From positions 1 to 42,283 of the forward strand of contig CAIRSA010000442.1 in NCBI GenBank assembly GCA_903881085.1: a stretch of 42,283 nucleotides of DNA, written 5' to 3'. This document shows positions 39,804 through 42,283 of the stretch, one piece after another (the first letter of the stretch is position 1; every line of letters starts with the position of its first letter). Under the pieces are notes generated by a model. It was given only the letters and a program-made list of their open reading frames with translations. It ran no database searches and was not told the origin of the DNA. Both the position numbers and the translations under genes were made by a program. The stretch comes from an uncultured Acidobacteriia bacterium (lineage in GTDB: Bacteria; Acidobacteriota; Terriglobia; Bryobacterales; Bryobacteraceae).

Positions 39804-41021
39804 AGATTTACCGGCTTCATTGGCATCTTCTTGATATTGGGTGTGGCGGTTGCGCTTTCCACCAACCGCCGCGCCATCCAACCTAAGATTCTTCTTTGGG
39901 GTTTGGGGCTGCAGTTCAGCTTCGCCTTTCTCGTTCTAAAAACAGATTTTGGATATGTGTTTCAGGCGGCGAGCGTTGCTGTGAATGCGCTGCTGGAATA
40001 CGCCGAATCAGGCAGCAAATTCCTCTTCGGTCCACTTGGTGAAAAGGGCGGCCCGTTCGGCGTCATCTTTGCGTTTCAAGTTCTCCCCATCGTTATATTC
40101 ATCGCCGCGCTGTTCGCCATCCTGTATTACTTTGGCGTCATGCAGATAGTCATTAAAGGCATGGCGATCGTGATGCAGAAGGTGATGGGCGCGAGCGGCG
40201 CGGAATCCACCTGCGTTGCGGCCAGCATCTTCATGGGGCAGACAGAGGCGCCGCTTACCATTCGGCCATTCCTGAACGGATTGACGCAATCTGAACTGTT
40301 TACCATCATGACAAGTGGCATGGCGCACGTATCAGGCGCGGTGATGGCGGCGTACGTCAAGATTGCCGGAGTCGATATCAAGCACCTGCTCACCGCGGTG
40401 ATCATGACTGCGCCTGCGACCATCATGCTGGCCAAGATGATGGTGCCTGAAGAAGGCAAACCGGAGACAATGGGCGCTGTAAAGATTGAGGTCGAGGCGC
40501 CAGGGGTGAACGTGATTGACGCGGCGGCGCGCGGGGCGAGCGACGGTCTGCAACTGGCGCTGAACATAGGTGGAATGCTGATCGCGTTTCTGGCGTTGAT
40601 CGCCATGGTGAACGGTATGCTTGGGTGGGTTCATACGCTGCCTGGAATGGGCTGGTTGCCTGGGTCGATGCAAGGAATTCTTGCTGTCGTATTCGCGCCA
40701 GTTGCCTGGGTGTTGGGTGTGAGTTGGAAGGATTGCGACAAGATTGGACAGTTGCTTGGCACGCGCTTGGTTCTGAACGAATTCGTGGCGTTTTTGGATC
40801 TGGGGCCAATCAAGAGCCAGTTGGATCATCGGTCGTTTGTCATCGCGACCTATGCTTTGTGCGGCTTTGCTAATTTGTCATCCATCGCCATTCAAATCGG
40901 CGGTATTGGCGCATTGGCTCCGACTCGCAAATCCGATCTTGCACGGTTGGGCTTTAAGGCGATGGCGACGGGAACGATGGCCAATTTCATGTCGGCTTGC
41001 ATTGCGGGGATGTTGCTGTGA
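39798..41021 (+). CDS. nupC: Concentrative nucleoside transporter, NupC family
   Basis: A 407-residue inner-membrane protein with about nine hydrophobic segments. Family blocks are clear: VMGASGAESTCVAASIFMGQ, then TEAPLTIRPFL near residue 155, NEFVAFLDLG near residue 325, and GFANLSSIAIQIGGIG near 355. These match the cation-coupled nucleoside carriers (CNT), which bring in nucleosides with sodium or protons. The substrates would feed the phosphorylases and deaminase of the same operon. Its start codon is inside a perfect hairpin and lacks a ribosome site, a likely control point. It overlaps the next gene by four bases (GTGA). Confidence 0.93.
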   Translation: MDRFTGFIGIFLILGVAVALSTNRRAIQPKILLWGLGLQFSFAFLVLKTDFGYVFQAASVAVNALLEYAESGSKFLFGPLGEKGGPFGVIFAFQVLPIVIFIAALFAILYYFGVMQIVIKGMAIVMQKVMGASGAESTCVAASIFMGQTEAPLTIRPFLNGLTQSELFTIMTSGMAHVSGAVMAAYVKIAGVDIKHLLTAVIMTAPATIMLAKMMVPEEGKPETMGAVKIEVEAPGVNVIDAAARGASDGLQLALNIGGMLIAFLALIAMVNGMLGWVHTLPGMGWLPGSMQGILAVVFAPVAWVLGVSWKDCDKIGQLLGTRLVLNEFVAFLDLGPIKSQLDHRSFVIATYALCGFANLSSIAIQIGGIGALAPTRKSDLARLGFKAMATGTMANFMSACIAGMLL

Positions 41022-41821
41022 TCCAGGCGGCCGCAGAGTTTATCAAATCGCGGATTAAGGTTACTCCGCGCGTCGGCATCGTGTTGGGTAGCGGCTTGGG
41101 CGCGTTCGCAGATGAGGTGGAGGACGCGGTCTCGATTTCCTATTCGGAGATTCCTGGCTGGCCTCAATCGACGGCTGTAGGGCATGCGGGCAAACTGGTG
41201 ATCGGCATGGTGGCTGGTGTGCCTGTTGCTGTGATGGCAGGCCGCGCGCATTTGTATGAAGGCTACACGCAGGCGCAGGCAACGTTTGGGGTGCGTGTGC
41301 TGAAGCGCGTTGGCGCAGAGGCTATGATCTTCACCAACGCTGCCGGCGGCATCAATCTGAACTACGGCCAGGGCGCGCTGGTGTTGATCTCCGATCACAT
41401 CAATCTGCAGGGCTCAAATCCGTTGATCGGTCCTAATGACGAGAGCTTCGGGCCGCGGTTTCCTGACATGTCGGAGGCTTATTCGAAGGCCTATCGTGCG
41501 GTGGCGCGGGAATGTGCGGCGGCGATTGGCATCTCATTGCAGGAAGGCGTTTACGCGGCACTCACTGGGCCTAGCTATGAGACTCCGGCGGAGATTCGGT
41601 ATCTGCGTGCAATCGGTGCGGACCTTGTGGGCATGTCCACCGTGCCGGAAGTGATCGTGGCGAATCATGCCAGCATGAAGGTGCTGGCGATCAGTTGCGT
41701 GACCAACATGGCGGCGGGTGTGCTGGATCAGAAGATCGACCACGAAGAAGTGTTGGAGACCGGACTGCGCGTTCGCGGGGCGTTTGTTCAGTTGTTGAAG
41801 GCCGTGCTGCCGAGGATGTGA
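41018..41821 (+). CDS. punA: Purine-nucleoside phosphorylase (trimeric PNP-I type)
   Basis: A 267-residue enzyme that splits inosine, guanosine and their deoxy forms into base and ribose-1-phosphate. The phosphate and purine sites are intact: GIVLGSGLGAF near residue 20, GHAGKLV near 53, GRAHLYEGY near 73, TNAAGGIN near 108, GPSYETPAEIR near 183 and MSTVPEVIVA near 206. The start is GTG 41018, overlapping the nupC stop as GTGA, with GGGGA seven bases upstream; this gives the normal family length. It overlaps the cytidine deaminase start by one base. Confidence 0.92.
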   Translation: MIQAAAEFIKSRIKVTPRVGIVLGSGLGAFADEVEDAVSISYSEIPGWPQSTAVGHAGKLVIGMVAGVPVAVMAGRAHLYEGYTQAQATFGVRVLKRVGAEAMIFTNAAGGINLNYGQGALVLISDHINLQGSNPLIGPNDESFGPRFPDMSEAYSKAYRAVARECAAAIGISLQEGVYAALTGPSYETPAEIRYLRAIGADLVGMSTVPEVIVANHASMKVLAISCVTNMAAGVLDQKIDHEEVLETGLRVRGAFVQLLKAVLPRM

Positions 41822-42213
41822 TGATGGATCCGCTTCTCAAAGCTGCGCTGGATGCTCGCGAGCATGCTTACGCTCCTTTTTCGAACTTCAAGGTGGGGGC
41901 GGCGCTGGAAGACCTGAATGGCCGCATTCACACTGGCTGCAACGTTGAAAACGCCAGCTACGGGCTCACGCTTTGCGCTGAACGCGTGGCCGTGTTTAAG
42001 GCAATTTCAGAGGGCGTGGGTGTGCGCAAGTTTCGCCGAATCGCTGTTTCCGCTGACGCGCCGAAGTTGACGCCGCCTTGCGGGGCGTGCCGCCAGATTC
42101 TGTGGGAATTCTGCGGCGACATAGAAGTCACGCTGGTGAACCCGCGCGGAGAAACCGCGGTGTGGAAAATGAAAGATCTATTTCCGGAGCCCTTTGATGT
42201 TGAGTTTCTTTAG
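41821..42213 (+). CDS. cdd: Cytidine deaminase
   Basis: A 130-residue zinc enzyme that turns cytidine and deoxycytidine into uridine forms, which the upstream pyrimidine phosphorylase can then split. The zinc and catalytic residues are in GCNVENASYGLTLCAERVAV, with CAE near residue 51, and in PPCGACRQ near residue 85. AYAPFSNFKVGAAL near residue 17 is the family start block. It is the short tetrameric type. The start may be ATG 41821 (TGATG overlap) or the next ATG, with GAGG just upstream. It closes the salvage operon as far as the window shows. Confidence 0.93.
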   Translation: MMDPLLKAALDAREHAYAPFSNFKVGAALEDLNGRIHTGCNVENASYGLTLCAERVAVFKAISEGVGVRKFRRIAVSADAPKLTPPCGACRQILWEFCGDIEVTLVNPRGETAVWKMKDLFPEPFDVEFL

Positions 42214-42246
42214 GCAGCGCACAAGAATAACTTTGCAGTCATCGAC

Positions 42247-42281
42247 GTGGCGCAGAGTCTCACTCTGCCGCGTCCCGACTC
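42247..42281. repeat. REP-like repeat, copy 2 (reverse orientation)
   Basis: On the forward strand GGCGCAGAGT, loop CTC, ACTCTGCCGC forms an imperfect hairpin, flanked by CGTCCCGACTC. Read on the reverse strand it matches the element at 200-228 in its ends, with a different centre. It lies 33 bases after the cytidine deaminase stop and may run past the window edge. Confidence 0.55.
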
Positions 42282-42283
42282 AG

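Noticed and set aside
1..42283. CRISPR arrays, tRNA or rRNA genes, insertion sequences, prophage
   Set aside because: No regularly spaced direct repeats, no cloverleaf or rRNA sequence recognised, no transposase, integrase or phage gene seen. A tRNA scan would be needed to exclude a missed tRNA.

Overview
The window looks like chromosome of an Acidobacteriota member, most likely of the Solibacter/Bryobacter type. This is inferred from gene content, not from a marker tree. The supporting genes are a very long Oar-like TonB receptor with an N-terminal carboxypeptidase-regulatory domain and a PLNGRN signature, a VWFA protein of the acidobacterial kind, a cytochrome c/copper monooxygenase-like secreted protein, a Tat-type Gfo/Idh/MocA oxidoreductase and a sulfatase. 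Coding density is high, genes lie on both strands, and many neighbours overlap by 1-8 bases. No tRNA, rRNA, CRISPR array, insertion sequence or prophage was found.

Layout. 1-4136: REP-like palindromes, a secreted oxidoreductase, a cytochrome/copper oxidase-like protein, one intact Flp pilin gene and a second, shorter Flp-like gene lacking 12 residues of the membrane helix, then a small secreted protein. 4127-7525: the TonB receptor, reverse strand. 7661-12938: a two-gene unit encoding an FkbH-type glyceryl-transfer enzyme fused to an acyl carrier domain, and a three-domain protein (glycosyltransferase, glycosyltransferase, type II thioesterase) that carries a palindromic repeat inserted in frame; a PIG-V-like membrane mannosyltransferase follows. 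14605-15605: an AbrB/PIN toxin-antitoxin pair with a palindromic operator, then rpsU and its terminator. 16115-22518: miaB, a bifunctional-nuclease-family gene, two small unknown genes and a large Lhr-type helicase. 22619-29899: a secreted repeat protein, two overlapping transporter genes (SSS and APC), a small AT-hook protein, a beta-lactamase/NamZ fusion and phhB. 29985-35616: a DUF1223 protein, a sulfatase with HEAT repeats, a chlorite dismutase-family protein, a YHYH/DUF1566 protein and a YbgC-type thioesterase. 35711-42213: a moaD-moaE fusion, a VWFA protein, an Hfq-like LSm protein, an inositol monophosphatase-family gene, and a nucleoside salvage operon (pyrimidine phosphorylase, NupC, purine nucleoside phosphorylase, cytidine deaminase).

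How genes work together. The last operon is a coherent import-and-cleavage route for nucleosides. The FkbH-ACP and GT-GT-TE pair reads as a compact route that loads a three-carbon glyceryl unit on a carrier domain and uses it with glycosyl transfer; no ketosynthase or adenylation domain is present, so the product is unknown. The beta-lactamase/NamZ protein points to peptidoglycan turnover or recycling.

The most unusual features are the shortened but apparently selected Flp paralogue, the FkbH-ACP/GT-GT-TE unit with its in-frame repeat insertion, the Hfq-like gene, a perfect hairpin over the nupC start codon, and a dense set of palindromic repeat families in the gaps between genes.
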